Shown piece after piece: positions 1-10,882 of a stretch of 64,000 bases of DNA. The position numbers and the translations under genes are program-made. The notes under the pieces were generated by a model that worked only from the letters and a program-made list of their open reading frames with translations, did not search any database and was not told the DNA's origin. Source of the stretch: Burkholderia stagnalis (GTDB taxonomy: Bacteria; Pseudomonadota; Gammaproteobacteria; Burkholderiales; Burkholderiaceae). Location: the NCBI RefSeq assembly GCF_902830275.1, contig NZ_CADESW010000006.1, positions 1 through 64,000 on the forward strand, given 5' to 3'. Within the stretch, counting starts at the first letter, position 1. Every line of letters starts with the position of its first letter.

Positions 1-146
1 ATCCTCCGGTTGCCGGGAAATGCGTGCATTTTCCACCTGGGCACATCGATGCCGTTGGCCCGTGAGGATCCACCTCTTCCTCCGCACTCACATTCACGGG
101 TGGGACGCGTTCATTTCAATTCTCCGTAACGAATTCGGGGCAACGG
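1..146. other. window edge, no gene assigned
   Basis: This stretch lies downstream of the minus-strand acyl-CoA gene that ends at 147. I see no convincing coding frame with a ribosome binding site, no tRNA-like fold and no clear terminator. A gene running off the left edge cannot be excluded. Confidence 0.5.
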
Positions 147-2273
147 TCAGTCGACGCGGTTCAGGCTCGCGAAGGTCTCGCCGCGCTCGACCAGCGACAC
201 GATCAGCGGCGACGGCTTCCAGAACAGCGGATCCTCTTTCGCGAACGCGCGCAGGTCGGCGAGCACGTTCGCGAGGCCGACGGTATCCGCGTAGTGCATC
301 GGGCCGCCGCGGTGGCGCGGGAAGCCGTAGCCGTGCAGGAACACCGCGTCGACGTCGAGCGGGCGCAGCGCGATCTTCTCGTGCACCACGTTCGCGCCTT
401 CGTTGATCATCGCGGCGAGGTAGCGGCGCAGGATCTCGTCGTCGGTGAACGCGCGCGGCGCGATGCCCTTCTTCGCGCGTTCCTCCGCGACGATCGCATC
501 GACCTCGGGGTCCGGCGTGCCGGTGCGCGCGCCGTCCGGATACAGGTAATAGCCGCGCCCCGTCTTCTGCCCGAACCAGCCGCGCTCGCACAGCCGGTCG
601 GAAATCCCGACATAGCGCGCGCGCGGATCGCGCGTCGCCGCACGGCGCTTGCGGGTCGCCCAGCCGATGTCGCCGCCCGCGAGGTCGACGACCTGGAACG
701 GCCCCATCGGGAAGCCGAACGCGCGCACCGCGCGGTCGATCTGGTACGGCGACGCGCCGTCTTCCATCAGGTAGTCGGCCGCGGTGCGATAGACCGCGAG
801 GATCCGGTTGCCGATGAAGCCGTCGCAGACGCCCGCGTGCACCGGCGTCTTCTTCAGCAGCTTCGCCAGCGCGAACGCGGTCGCGACGACCTCCGGGCTC
901 ACGCGCGCGGGCACGACGATCTCGAGCAGCTTCATGATGTTGGCCGGCGAGAAGAAATGCAGGCCGATCACGTCGCCGGGCCGCTCGATGCTCGCGGCCA
1001 GCCGGTCGATGTCGAGATACGACGTGTTGGTCGCGAGCACCGCGCCCGGCTTGCACGCGCGCGCAAGCGCCGCGAACACGGCCTGCTTGACGTCCATGTC
1101 CTCGAACACGGCCTCGATCACGACGTCGACCTGCGCGAGCGCGTCGTACGACGTGCTGCCCTTCAGCCGCGCCAGCCGCGCCGCATGCGCGGCGGGCGTC
1201 ATGCGGCCCTTCGCGACGAGCCCGTCGTAGACCTTCTCGACGTGCGCGCGGCCGCGCGCGAGCGACGCGTCGTCGCGCTCGATCATCGTCACCGGCAGCC
1301 CGGCGTCGAGCGCGGCCACCGCGATGCCCGCGCCCATCGTGCCGCCGCCCACCACGCCGATCCGCTCGACCGGCCGCGCGCTCGCGTGGCGCGCCTCGGG
1401 CGCCTTCGCGGCCTCGCGCTCCGCGAAGAACGCATGCACGAGGCCCGCGCGCTGCGGGCTGTCGATGCACTGCAGGAACAGGCTGCGTTCGAGCGCCATC
1501 CCCGCATCGAACGACTGCGTGAGCGCGGCCTCGACCGCGTCGACGATCTTCGCCGGCGAGAACAGCCCGCGCGACTTCTTCGCGAGTTCGTCGCGCGCCG
1601 CGTCGATCGCCGCTTGCGCGGCCGCGCGGTCCGCCAGCCCCTGCGCGTCGCGGCTGCGCCGCGCGGGCGCGCCGAGCGACAGCAATTCCTGCACGTATGC
1701 GAGCCCTTCGGCGAGCGTGTCGTCGCTGTGCGCGAGACGGTCGACGAGGCCGAGCGCGAGCGCCTCGTCCGCGCTCGCGTGGCGGCCGGACAGCATCAGG
1801 TCGAGCGCGGCCTTCGCGCCGATCAGGCGCGGCGCGCGCTGCGTGCCGCCCGCGCCGGGCAGCAGGCCGAGCGTCACTTCGGGCAGGCCGAGCTTCGCGC
1901 CCGGCACCGCGAGCCGGTAATGCGCGGCCAGCGCGACCTCGAGGCCTCCGCCGAGCGTCGCGCCGTGCAGCGCGACCACGACCGGCTTCGCGCTCGACTC
2001 GATCCGCTCGCACACGTCCGGCAGCGACGGCGGCACGGGCGGCTTGCCGAACTCGCGGATGTCGGCGCCCGCGATGAAGTTGCGCCCCGCGCCGACGATC
2101 AGCACCGCGTGGATCGCGGCGTCGGACTGCGCGGCGTCGAGCGCATCGGCGAGGCCGCGCCGGACGTCGGCGGACAGCGCGTTGACGGGCGGATGGTCTA
2201 GTGTGACGACCAGCACCTTGTCGCGCCGTTCGCGCGTGACCGGGCCGGTGTCGGGGGAGGGGGAGAGGTTCAT
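147..2273 (-). CDS. fused enoyl-CoA hydratase / 3-hydroxyacyl-CoA dehydrogenase
   Basis: 708 residues, the size of FadB/FadJ alpha subunits of beta-oxidation. The first ~200 residues are a crotonase domain, with the oxyanion-hole region HGATLGGGLEVALAAHYRLA. From about residue 305 a Rossmann dehydrogenase begins with VGGGTMGAGIAVA (NAD-binding glycine motif), followed by two C-terminal helical dehydrogenase domains (GFIGNRIL; HGYGFPRHRGGPM). The protein should hydrate enoyl-CoA and oxidise the 3-hydroxyacyl-CoA in the cytoplasm. No thiolase (FadA) gene adjoins it, so it is more FadJ-like or a paralogue for special acyl chains. A LysR gene diverges 170 bp away and may control it. The function class is secure; the substrate range is not. 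Confidence 0.93.
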   Translation of the reverse strand: MNLSPSPDTGPVTRERRDKVLVVTLDHPPVNALSADVRRGLADALDAAQSDAAIHAVLIVGAGRNFIAGADIREFGKPPVPPSLPDVCERIESSAKPVVVALHGATLGGGLEVALAAHYRLAVPGAKLGLPEVTLGLLPGAGGTQRAPRLIGAKAALDLMLSGRHASADEALALGLVDRLAHSDDTLAEGLAYVQELLSLGAPARRSRDAQGLADRAAAQAAIDAARDELAKKSRGLFSPAKIVDAVEAALTQSFDAGMALERSLFLQCIDSPQRAGLVHAFFAEREAAKAPEARHASARPVERIGVVGGGTMGAGIAVAALDAGLPVTMIERDDASLARGRAHVEKVYDGLVAKGRMTPAAHAARLARLKGSTSYDALAQVDVVIEAVFEDMDVKQAVFAALARACKPGAVLATNTSYLDIDRLAASIERPGDVIGLHFFSPANIMKLLEIVVPARVSPEVVATAFALAKLLKKTPVHAGVCDGFIGNRILAVYRTAADYLMEDGASPYQIDRAVRAFGFPMGPFQVVDLAGGDIGWATRKRRAATRDPRARYVGISDRLCERGWFGQKTGRGYYLYPDGARTGTPDPEVDAIVAEERAKKGIAPRAFTDDEILRRYLAAMINEGANVVHEKIALRPLDVDAVFLHGYGFPRHRGGPMHYADTVGLANVLADLRAFAKEDPLFWKPSPLIVSLVERGETFASLNRVD

Positions 2274-2348
2274 CGGGGCACCTGCGATGCGGGAGAGGTC
2301 ACCGGCCGGACGCCGGGCGTGACTCGATTCTCGATTGATCGAGATTCA

Positions 2349-2382
2349 TTGACAATTCCCTCGCTCTTTTACAAGCTGTCAA
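2349..2382. promoter_or_regulatory. inverted hexamers TTGACA/TGTCAA in divergent region
   Basis: TTGACA at 2349-2354 and TGTCAA at 2377-2382 form an inverted pair 28 bp centre to centre, in the 170-bp space between the dehydrogenase gene (minus) and the LysR gene (plus). Each copy also resembles a -35 box for one of the two directions, but no good -10 lies 17 bp away. It could be a promoter pair or a LysR site. Confidence 0.3.
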
Positions 2383-2443
2383 ATCCGGCTTGACTCTGAA
2401 TGCGTGCAAACCGTTAAACGGGACAGATGAGGAGACCTCGGGC

Positions 2444-3406
2444 ATGGACCTGAACGCGCTGACGCTGCTCGTCGAGATTCTCGACGCGGGCAATCTCAGC
2501 AAGGCTGCGCAGCGGCTCAAGATGAGCCGCGCGAACGTCAGCTACCGGCTGAACCAGCTCGAGCGCTCGATCGGCCAGCAGCTGGTGCGGCGCACGACGC
2601 GCCGCATCGAGCCGACCGAGATCGGGCTGAAGCTGTACGAGCATGGCCGGCGCATCCGCAACGAGCTGCTCGCCGCGCAGGAATCGGTGACGACGCTCGG
2701 CCAGGACCTGCAGGGCCGCGTGCGGCTGTCGGTGCCGAGCGGCTACGGGCAGCTCGTGATGTCGGACTGGCTGCTCGCGTTCAAGCGGCTGTATCCGGGC
2801 ATCGTGCTCGACGTCGTGTTCGAGAACCGCGTCGAGGATCTCGTGCGCGACGAGGTCGACATCGCGATCCGCGTGATGTCCGAGCCGCCGCAGAACCTCG
2901 TCGCGCGCGACATGGGCGCGGTGCGCTACGTCGCGTGCGCGTCGCCGGCGTTCGCGGCCGCGCACGGGATGCCGGCCGGGCTCGACGCGCTGTCGGACGC
3001 GCCCGTGATCACCGCGACGGTGATGGGCCGCCAGTTGCGGATCGCCGCGTATCTCGGCGACGAGCGCCACGAGGTGCTGCTCGAGCCGACGCTGATCTCG
3101 GAGAACTTCCTGTTCCTGCGCCAGGCGATCCTCGCTGGGCTCGGCGTCGGCATCGTGCCGGACTACGTCGTGCACGACGACGTGCGGCGCGGCGCGGTCG
3201 TCACGTCGCTCGACGCATACCGGCTGTCGATCTTCGGCACGCACATGTACATGCTCTACATGCCGAACCGCCACCACACGCGTGCGACCGCAACGTTCAT
3301 AGAGTTCATCCTCGAACAGGCCGGAAAGACCGGCCGGGGCGGGCCGAACGCGCTGCGTCAGGGTTTCCGGTCGGATGACAATGCGCTCGCGGCGCGGCGA
3401 CAATAG
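2444..3406 (+). CDS. LysR-family transcriptional regulator
   Basis: 320 residues from the ATG at 2444. An upstream in-frame start at 2390 would add 18 unconvincing residues, while a GGAG-containing stretch lies about a dozen bases before 2444. Residues ~1-60 are the winged helix-turn-helix (MDLNALTLLVEILDAGNLSK, then a recognition helix with SRANVSYRLNQLE). The rest is a periplasmic-binding-like effector domain. LysR proteins usually act on a divergent neighbour, here the fused hydratase/dehydrogenase gene 170 bp away, so regulation of that acyl-CoA enzyme is a reasonable inference. The effector is unknown. Confidence 0.88.
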   Translation: MDLNALTLLVEILDAGNLSKAAQRLKMSRANVSYRLNQLERSIGQQLVRRTTRRIEPTEIGLKLYEHGRRIRNELLAAQESVTTLGQDLQGRVRLSVPSGYGQLVMSDWLLAFKRLYPGIVLDVVFENRVEDLVRDEVDIAIRVMSEPPQNLVARDMGAVRYVACASPAFAAAHGMPAGLDALSDAPVITATVMGRQLRIAAYLGDERHEVLLEPTLISENFLFLRQAILAGLGVGIVPDYVVHDDVRRGAVVTSLDAYRLSIFGTHMYMLYMPNRHHTRATATFIEFILEQAGKTGRGGPNALRQGFRSDDNALAARRQ

Positions 3407-3487
3407 CGCGCGCCGGAGCGCGTCGGCCGATACCGGCGCGCCGCCGCTTCGTTTCAGGTTCCCGCATTCACACCTGCCGAGGGTTCA

Positions 3488-5368
3488 ATGTCCGACCGGA
3501 TCCGCCTGCGCCCGCGTTCGTGGGCGATGCTCGCCGCCGCTGCCGCGCTCGTCGCGTTCAATGCCGCGTGCACGTCCCCCGCGCCGCCCGCCGGCGCGGC
3601 AGCCGCGCCCGCCACGGCCTCCGCCGCATCGGCCGCCGTCGCGCCGGTCGCGCATGCGCCCGAGCTGTCGTCCGGCTGGATCGACAAGCCGGGCTGGACC
3701 GCGCAGCGCTACATGGTGGCCGCCGCGAATCCGCTCGCGGCGCAGGCCGGCTACGAGATGCTGAAGGCGGGCGGCACCGCGATCGACGCGGCCATCGCAA
3801 CGCAGATGGTGCTGGCGCTCGTCGAGCCGCAATCGTCGGGCATCGGCGGCGGCGCGTTCATGCTGTATTTCGACGGCAAGGCCGCGCAGGCGTACGACGG
3901 CCGCGAAACCGCGCCGGCCGCCGCGACCGAGCGCCTGTTCTACGGGCCGACCGGCCAGCCGATGAGCTTCTACGAGGGCGTCGTCGGCGGGCGCTCGGTC
4001 GGCACGCCCGGCGTGCTGCGCATGCTCGACGCCGCCCACCGCGCGCACGGCAGGCTGCCGTGGCGGCGCCTGTTCCAGCCGGCGATCCGGCTCGCCGAGC
4101 ACGGCTTCACGATCAGCCCGCGGCTCGCGACGCTGATCGCGAGCGACAGGTACCTGATGAAGGACCCGGCCGCGCGCGCGTATTTCTACAACCCGGACGG
4201 CACGCCGAAACCGGCCGGCACGATCCTGAAGAACCCGCCGCTCGCGGCCGTGCTGCGCCAGGTCGCGGACCACGGCGCGAACGCGTTCTACTCGGGCGCG
4301 ATCGCGCGCGACATCGTCGCGAAGGTGCGCCGGCACCCGACCAACCCGGGCCTGCTGTCGCTGCAGGATCTCGCGCGCTACAAGGCGAAGGTGCGCGAGC
4401 CGCTGTGCACCGACTACCGCCGCTCGGTGGTGTGCGGGATGCCGCCGCCGTCGTCGGGCGGCCTCGCGATCGCGCAGATGCTCGGCATCCTCGAGGCGAT
4501 GCCCGACTGGCAGCAGATCGGCGCGCAGAAGCCGGTGCGCAACGACGTCGGCTTCGAGCCGACGCCGTTCGCCGCGCACCTGTTCAGCGAGGCCGGCCGC
4601 CTCGCGTACGCGGACCGCGCGCGCTACGTCGCGGATCCGGATTTCGCGCCGCTGCCGGGCGGCGGCTGGGCGAGCCTCGTCGACAAGCGCTATCTCGCGC
4701 AGCGCGCGCGCCTGATCGGCGACGGCAGCATGGGCGCCGCGCAGGCCGGCACGCCGCAGGGCGCGACGCTCGCGCTCGCCGACGACCGCAGCCCCGAGCT
4801 GCCGTCGACGTCCGACCTCGCGATCGTCGACCGTTACGGCCAGGCGCTGTCGATGACGACGAGCGTCGAGGACGCGTTCGGCTCACGGATGATGGTGCGC
4901 GGCTTCATGCTGAACAACCAGCTCACCGATTTCTCGTTCGTGTCGAGCGAGAACGGCCGGCCGGTCGCGAACCGCGTGCAGCCCGGCAAGCGGCCGCGCT
5001 CGGCGATGTCGCCGGAACTCGTGTTCGACAAGAAGACGAAGCAGGTCACGCTGGCGGTCGGCTCCGCGGGCGGGCCGGCGATCATCAATCACGTTTCGAA
5101 GGCGCTGGTCGGCGTGCTCGACTGGGGGATGACGATGCAGCAGGCGATCGCGCTGCCGAACTTCGGGTCGATGAACGGGCCGACGCAGCTCGAGCGCGGC
5201 CGCGTGTCGGACGCGCTCGTCGACGGGCTGAAGGGGCGCGGGCACGACGTGCAGGTCGTCCAGATGAATTCGGGGCTGCAGGGCATCCAGCGGCTGAACG
5301 TCGAGGGGCGCACGGTCTGGTTCGGCGGCGCGGACCCACGGCGCGAAGGGATCGCGATGGGGGATTGA
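3488..5368 (+). CDS. ggt: gamma-glutamyltransferase, lipoprotein-type
   Basis: 626 residues. The N-terminus has a positively charged hydrophobic signal ending in a lipobox-like NAAC at about residue 27, so export and lipidation are likely. Early motifs (GGTAIDAAIATQMVLALVEPQSSGIGGGAF) are typical of the large subunit of gamma-glutamyl transpeptidases. The autocatalytic processing threonine is Thr441 in STSDLAIVD, followed by the small-subunit region MLNNQLTDFSF. These N-terminal nucleophile enzymes self-cleave and hydrolyse or transfer the gamma-glutamyl group of glutathione in the periplasm. The usual GSGSTTH context is changed to PSTSD, so a related acylase activity is possible. The gene stands alone, convergent with the ABC importer genes that follow. 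Confidence 0.9.
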   Translation: MSDRIRLRPRSWAMLAAAAALVAFNAACTSPAPPAGAAAAPATASAASAAVAPVAHAPELSSGWIDKPGWTAQRYMVAAANPLAAQAGYEMLKAGGTAIDAAIATQMVLALVEPQSSGIGGGAFMLYFDGKAAQAYDGRETAPAAATERLFYGPTGQPMSFYEGVVGGRSVGTPGVLRMLDAAHRAHGRLPWRRLFQPAIRLAEHGFTISPRLATLIASDRYLMKDPAARAYFYNPDGTPKPAGTILKNPPLAAVLRQVADHGANAFYSGAIARDIVAKVRRHPTNPGLLSLQDLARYKAKVREPLCTDYRRSVVCGMPPPSSGGLAIAQMLGILEAMPDWQQIGAQKPVRNDVGFEPTPFAAHLFSEAGRLAYADRARYVADPDFAPLPGGGWASLVDKRYLAQRARLIGDGSMGAAQAGTPQGATLALADDRSPELPSTSDLAIVDRYGQALSMTTSVEDAFGSRMMVRGFMLNNQLTDFSFVSSENGRPVANRVQPGKRPRSAMSPELVFDKKTKQVTLAVGSAGGPAIINHVSKALVGVLDWGMTMQQAIALPNFGSMNGPTQLERGRVSDALVDGLKGRGHDVQVVQMNSGLQGIQRLNVEGRTVWFGGADPRREGIAMGD

Positions 5369-5500
5369 GAACCGGGCGATGCATTCATCGCTGCGTGCGG
5401 CGGCCTGCCGACGATCGTGCGCATGCGCATCCGAGCGGCCGCCGGCGCGATGGCGCGCGCGAGCCGCGCACGTCGCGTCGGGCCGCCAAGGTCACACGGC

Positions 5501-6397
5501 CTATCCCCTTCCCTTCCACGGCACGACCCGCCGCTCGACCCAGCGCATCGCGAGATCGAACAGCCACGCGATCGCGCCGATGATCAGGATTCCCATCACG
5601 ACGAGATCCGTGCGCAGGAAGCTCGACGCGTTGAGCACCATCTGCCCGAGCCCGGCCGTCGCGGCGACCATCTCGGCCGCGACGAGCGTCGTCCAGCCGA
5701 AGCCGATCGCGATCCGCAGCCCGGTGAGGATTTCCGGCAGCGCGGCCGGCAGCACCACGTGCCGCACGATCTGCGCAAAGCTGCCGCCGAGCGAATACGC
5801 GGCGTTGATCTGCTCGACCGTCGCGGCCCGCACGCCCGCGCGCGCCGCCATCGCGATCGGCGCGAAGCACGCGAGGAAGATCACGACGAGCTTCGCGGTC
5901 TCGTCGATGCCGAACCAGATCACGACGAGCGGCAGGTAGGCAAGCGGCGGCAGTGGCCGGTAGAACTCCAGCAGCGGATCGAGCACGCCGCGCGCGACGC
6001 GGCTCACGCCCATCAGGATGCCGGCCGGCACGCCGAGCGCGGTTGCCAGCACGAACGCGCCGAACACGCGCGCGGCGCTCCACAGCAGGTGCTCGGACAG
6101 CGGCAGGCCGCCCTGGATGCGCCCGTGCCACGCGTCGACGAACGCGGCCCACACCGCTTCCGGCGCGGGCAGGAACAGCGGCGGCAGCCATTGACGGTGC
6201 GTCGCGACCCACCACAGCACGGCCAGCGCAGCCACCGTCGCCACGCTCAGCGCGCCCGTCTTCCCCTGCCCCGGCAACCGGTAGCGGCGCGACGCGCGCG
6301 CGGGCCGCGCGGCGGCGGCACGCTGCGGCGCGGCCGTGCGATCCTGCTCGAAACCTGCGGCCGCGCGATCGGCCGCCCACGAATCCTGCGTGCTCAT
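5501..6397 (-). CDS. tauC: taurine/sulfonate-type ABC importer permease
   Basis: 298 residues from the ATG at 6397, preceded by AGGA. A GTG at 6472 overlaps the stop of the ATPase gene and would add 25 residues, so the true start is uncertain. After a polar N-terminus the protein has about six membrane helices and the BPD_transp_1 coupling loop (ATVEQINAAYSLGGSFAQIVRHVVLPAALPEILTGLRI). This is the SsuC/TauC/NitT family that imports organosulfonates, nitrate or similar small anions. It is the last gene of an A-B-C operon with the ATPase and binding protein. Confidence 0.88.
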   Translation of the reverse strand: MSTQDSWAADRAAAGFEQDRTAAPQRAAAARPARASRRYRLPGQGKTGALSVATVAALAVLWWVATHRQWLPPLFLPAPEAVWAAFVDAWHGRIQGGLPLSEHLLWSAARVFGAFVLATALGVPAGILMGVSRVARGVLDPLLEFYRPLPPLAYLPLVVIWFGIDETAKLVVIFLACFAPIAMAARAGVRAATVEQINAAYSLGGSFAQIVRHVVLPAALPEILTGLRIAIGFGWTTLVAAEMVAATAGLGQMVLNASSFLRTDLVVMGILIIGAIAWLFDLAMRWVERRVVPWKGRG

Positions 6398-6468
6398 GCT
6401 GTCCTGCCTGTGCAAAGTGCTGATCCGGCCGTGTCCGACGGCCGCGCCCTGCCGCGCGAGCTCGCTCG

Positions 6469-8314
<1,846 letters not shown>

Positions 8315-8508
8315 GCGGCTCTCCTTCGGAATGCGGGCGTTGCTGCGGGAGAGCCGACTATAGGAGGTTTGCGCGGGGCCGGAGCGAACTTATCCTGCGA
8401 AGCTATCGACGCCGTTTCCGCTTTGCTTTCCACGCTGGATTGGATCGCGCGTCCGGTCGGGTGGCGATTGTCGTGCGCGGGCGCGGGCCGCTGCCGGGCG
8501 ACACAGAC

Positions 8509-8536
8509 AAAAAAGCCCGCATCGCTGCGGGCTTTT
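8509..8536 (-). terminator. intrinsic terminator after lipA
   Basis: An 8-bp perfect stem (AAGCCCGC/GCGGGCTT) with a 6-nt loop is flanked by A and T runs, so it could work in both directions. It lies about 40 bp past the lipA stop and insulates the tau operon from lipBA read-through. Confidence 0.85.
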
Positions 8537-8573
8537 CCGGGTTCGCCGTGACGAAGCGAAGGCGCTTGTATCT

Positions 8574-9569
8574 TTAGACCACGCCCGCCCCATGCGCCTG
8601 CAGATCCGCGTGATAGCTCGACCGCACCATCGCGCCGACCGCCGCGTGCGTGAAGCCCATCTTGTACGCCTCTTCCTCGTACATCTTGAAGGTGTCCGGA
8701 TGCACGTATGCGCGCACCGGCAGGTGGTGCTCGGACGGCTGCAGGTACTGGCCGATCGTCAGCATGTCGACGTCGTGCGCGCGCAGGTCGCGCATCACCT
8801 GCAGGATTTCCTCTTCGGTCTCGCCGAGGCCGACCATCAGGCCCGACTTCGTCGCGACGTCCGGATGCAGCGCCTTGAAGTCCTTCAGCAGCTTCAGCGA
8901 GTGCGCGTAGTCCGAACCGGGGCGCGCTTCCTTGTACAGGCGCGGCACCGTCTCGAGGTTGTGGTTCATCACGTCAGGCGGCGCGGCGTTCAGGATCGAG
9001 ATCGCGCGGTCGAGACGGCCGCGGAAATCCGGCGTGAGAATTTCGATGCGCGTGTCCGGCGACTGCGCGCGCGTTTCGCGGATGCACTCGACGAAGTGGG
9101 CGGCGCCGCCGTCGCGCAGGTCGTCGCGGTCGACGCTCGTGATCACCACGTACTTGAGCTTCAGCGCGGCGATCGTGCGGGCGAGGTTCTTCGGTTCGTC
9201 CGCGTCGAGCGGATCGGGGCGGCCGTGGCCGACGTCGCAGAACGGGCAGCGGCGCGTGCACTTGTCGCCCATGATCATGAACGTCGCGGTGCCCTTGCCG
9301 AAGCATTCGCCGATGTTCGGGCAGCTCGCTTCCTCGCACACGGTGTGCAGGTTGTGCTCGCGCAGGATCGTCTTGATCTCGTTGAAGCGCGAGCTGCCGG
9401 TGGCCGCCTTCACGCGGATCCACTCGGGCTTCTTCAGCTTCTCGATCGGAATGACCTTGATCGGGATGCGCGCCGTCTTCGCCTGCGCCTTCTGCTTGGC
9501 GGTCGGATCGTAGGCAGGGGTCGTCGCGGCCGAATCAGCCGGTGCGGGGGAAGCGGTAACGTCAGTCAT
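8574..9569 (-). CDS. lipA: lipoyl synthase
   Basis: 331 residues. The radical-SAM cluster motif is [15 protein letters not shown], and the auxiliary cluster cysteines are in [24 protein letters not shown]; both are diagnostic of LipA. The enzyme inserts two sulfur atoms into protein-bound octanoate to form lipoyl groups on 2-oxoacid dehydrogenases and the glycine cleavage H protein. Its start overlaps the end of lipB by 8 bp, so the two are translationally coupled, with lipB first. The long charged N-terminus (about 40 residues of A, K, P) is typical of beta-proteobacterial LipA. Confidence 0.98.
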   Translation of the reverse strand: MTDVTASPAPADSAATTPAYDPTAKQKAQAKTARIPIKVIPIEKLKKPEWIRVKAATGSSRFNEIKTILREHNLHTVCEEASCPNIGECFGKGTATFMIMGDKCTRRCPFCDVGHGRPDPLDADEPKNLARTIAALKLKYVVITSVDRDDLRDGGAAHFVECIRETRAQSPDTRIEILTPDFRGRLDRAISILNAAPPDVMNHNLETVPRLYKEARPGSDYAHSLKLLKDFKALHPDVATKSGLMVGLGETEEEILQVMRDLRAHDVDMLTIGQYLQPSEHHLPVRAYVHPDTFKMYEEEAYKMGFTHAAVGAMVRSSYHADLQAHGAGVV

Positions 9570-10365
9570 TCGAATGTTCCAGTGCCTGCGGCTTGTCGGC
9601 GGCCGCGAGTTCGCCGTCGAGGTTGGCGATCAGACGGCGCACCAGCGTGTGCGCGACGTCGTTCCAGTCGGCGGCAACCTCGAGGCTCGCCATGTCGACG
9701 GTTTCCAGTCCGGCATAGCCGCACGGGTTGATCGCAAGAAACGGGCGCAGATCCATCTTCACGTTCAGGCACAGCCCGTGATAGCTGCAGCCGTTGCGGA
9801 TCTTCAGGCCGAGGGCCGCGATCTTCGCGCCTTCGTGCACGCCGGATGCCACGTAGATGCCCGGCGCGCCCGCCTTGCGGACCGAAGCGAGATTATACGC
9901 CGCGAGGGTTTCGATCACGGCCTCCTCGATCTTCGTCACGAGCGTGCGCACCATCAGCTTGCGCCGGCGCAGGTCGAGCAGCAGGTAGACGACGATCTGG
10001 CCGGGGCCGTGGTAGGTGATCTGCCCGCCGCGGTCGACCTTGACGAGCGGCACGCCGCTGTCGGCCACCAGCAGGTGGGCCGGGTCGCCCGCCTGCCCGA
10101 GCGTGTAGACGGGCGGATGCTCGACGACCCAGATCTCGTCGCCGGTGTCGGCCGTGCGCGAATCGGTGAACGCGCGCATCGCGTCGAAGCTCGCCTCGTA
10201 CGACTCGACGCCGCGCCAGCGAACCGTGACGGCCGGTTGGACGACCGGCTGGGCAGCCGGTAGAACGACCGGCTGGTCCGGCTGATCCGGCTGGGCCGCA
10301 GCGGCGGCGGGTGAATCGGAAGCGGCGACAGGCGTGGACACGATGAAAACCGGCGAGACGGACAT
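9562..10365 (-). CDS. lipB: lipoate-protein ligase B (octanoyltransferase)
   Basis: 267 residues from the ATG at 10365. An open frame continues upstream to 10578, but that extension is arginine-rich out-of-frame-looking sequence and is not used. Family motifs are [38 protein letters not shown] and [17 protein letters not shown], and the catalytic cysteine lies in INPCGYAG. The enzyme moves octanoate from acyl-carrier protein to lipoyl domains, the step before LipA. An alanine/proline/glutamine-rich N-terminal extension of about 50 residues precedes the catalytic domain. First gene of lipBA. Confidence 0.97.
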   Translation of the reverse strand: MSVSPVFIVSTPVAASDSPAAAAAQPDQPDQPVVLPAAQPVVQPAVTVRWRGVESYEASFDAMRAFTDSRTADTGDEIWVVEHPPVYTLGQAGDPAHLLVADSGVPLVKVDRGGQITYHGPGQIVVYLLLDLRRRKLMVRTLVTKIEEAVIETLAAYNLASVRKAGAPGIYVASGVHEGAKIAALGLKIRNGCSYHGLCLNVKMDLRPFLAINPCGYAGLETVDMASLEVAADWNDVAHTLVRRLIANLDGELAAADKPQALEHSND

Positions 10366-10453
10366 GGGCGGTAGTTTACCGAAAACCCATGGGTCTCGCC
10401 GGCAATGGAAAGGGACGGATCGTCGGCATCCGCCCCGGCAGGAAGGCTGCGCG

Positions 10454-10780
10454 TCAGACGGTGCGCCAGCCGTCGTTGAGCAGCGCGGCGACGCGCTCGC
10501 GCAGCTTTTCGAGGCCCTTGCGCGCGATCTCCTTCGGCGGCCGCGCGACGGAGAACGCGACATGGGCGCTCTGCCCACCCTCGGCGCTCAGCCACAGCCG
10601 CTCGCCGCGGCGCAGCTTCAGCGTTTCGCCGTCCGCGAGGAAGTAGTCGTCGACGTCGTTGCTGCGCGTCGCCCACACCGGCCCGCACTGAATCGTCAGC
10701 CGCGTGCTGCGCTGCACCTTCAGCGGGACGGTTTCGCCAGGGGGGATTTCGAACGTGATGCTTGAAGAGATTTCTTGCAT
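10454..10780 (-). CDS. DUF2917 family protein
   Basis: 108 residues from the ATG at 10780, chosen because GGAG lies 7 bases upstream; an alternative TTG at 10795 would put that site inside the frame. The sequence has the DUF2917 pattern: a small beta-sandwich-like domain with [47 protein letters not shown]. Function is not known. It is transcribed divergently from a GcvA-like LysR gene 102 bp away, a pairing I recall from other Burkholderiaceae, which suggests control by that regulator. Confidence 0.8.
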   Translation of the reverse strand: MQEISSSITFEIPPGETVPLKVQRSTRLTIQCGPVWATRSNDVDDYFLADGETLKLRRGERLWLSAEGGQSAHVAFSVARPPKEIARKGLEKLRERVAALLNDGWRTV

Positions 10781-10810
10781 GATCGGCTCCACCAAAAAAT
10801 GCTTCGATGG

Positions 10811-10822
10811 CTACAATCGTAG
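10811..10822. promoter_or_regulatory. palindrome in divergent LysR/DUF2917 region
   Basis: CTAC-AATC-GTAG lies between the DUF2917 gene and the LysR gene. It has a T-N-A dyad of the size LysR proteins use, and includes TACAAT, which could be a -10 element on the plus strand. It is the only obvious dyad in this intergenic region. Confidence 0.35.
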
Positions 10823-10882
10823 TCATCTACAGGCGTCCGACCAAACGACCAATTTTCACGTCAATGTGAGGAAAATTATCAA

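Noticed and set aside
9562..10578. Longer lipB starting at 10578
   Set aside because: The added 71 residues are arginine/serine-rich and overlap the DUF2917 gene region; the ATG at 10365 fits LipB proteins.
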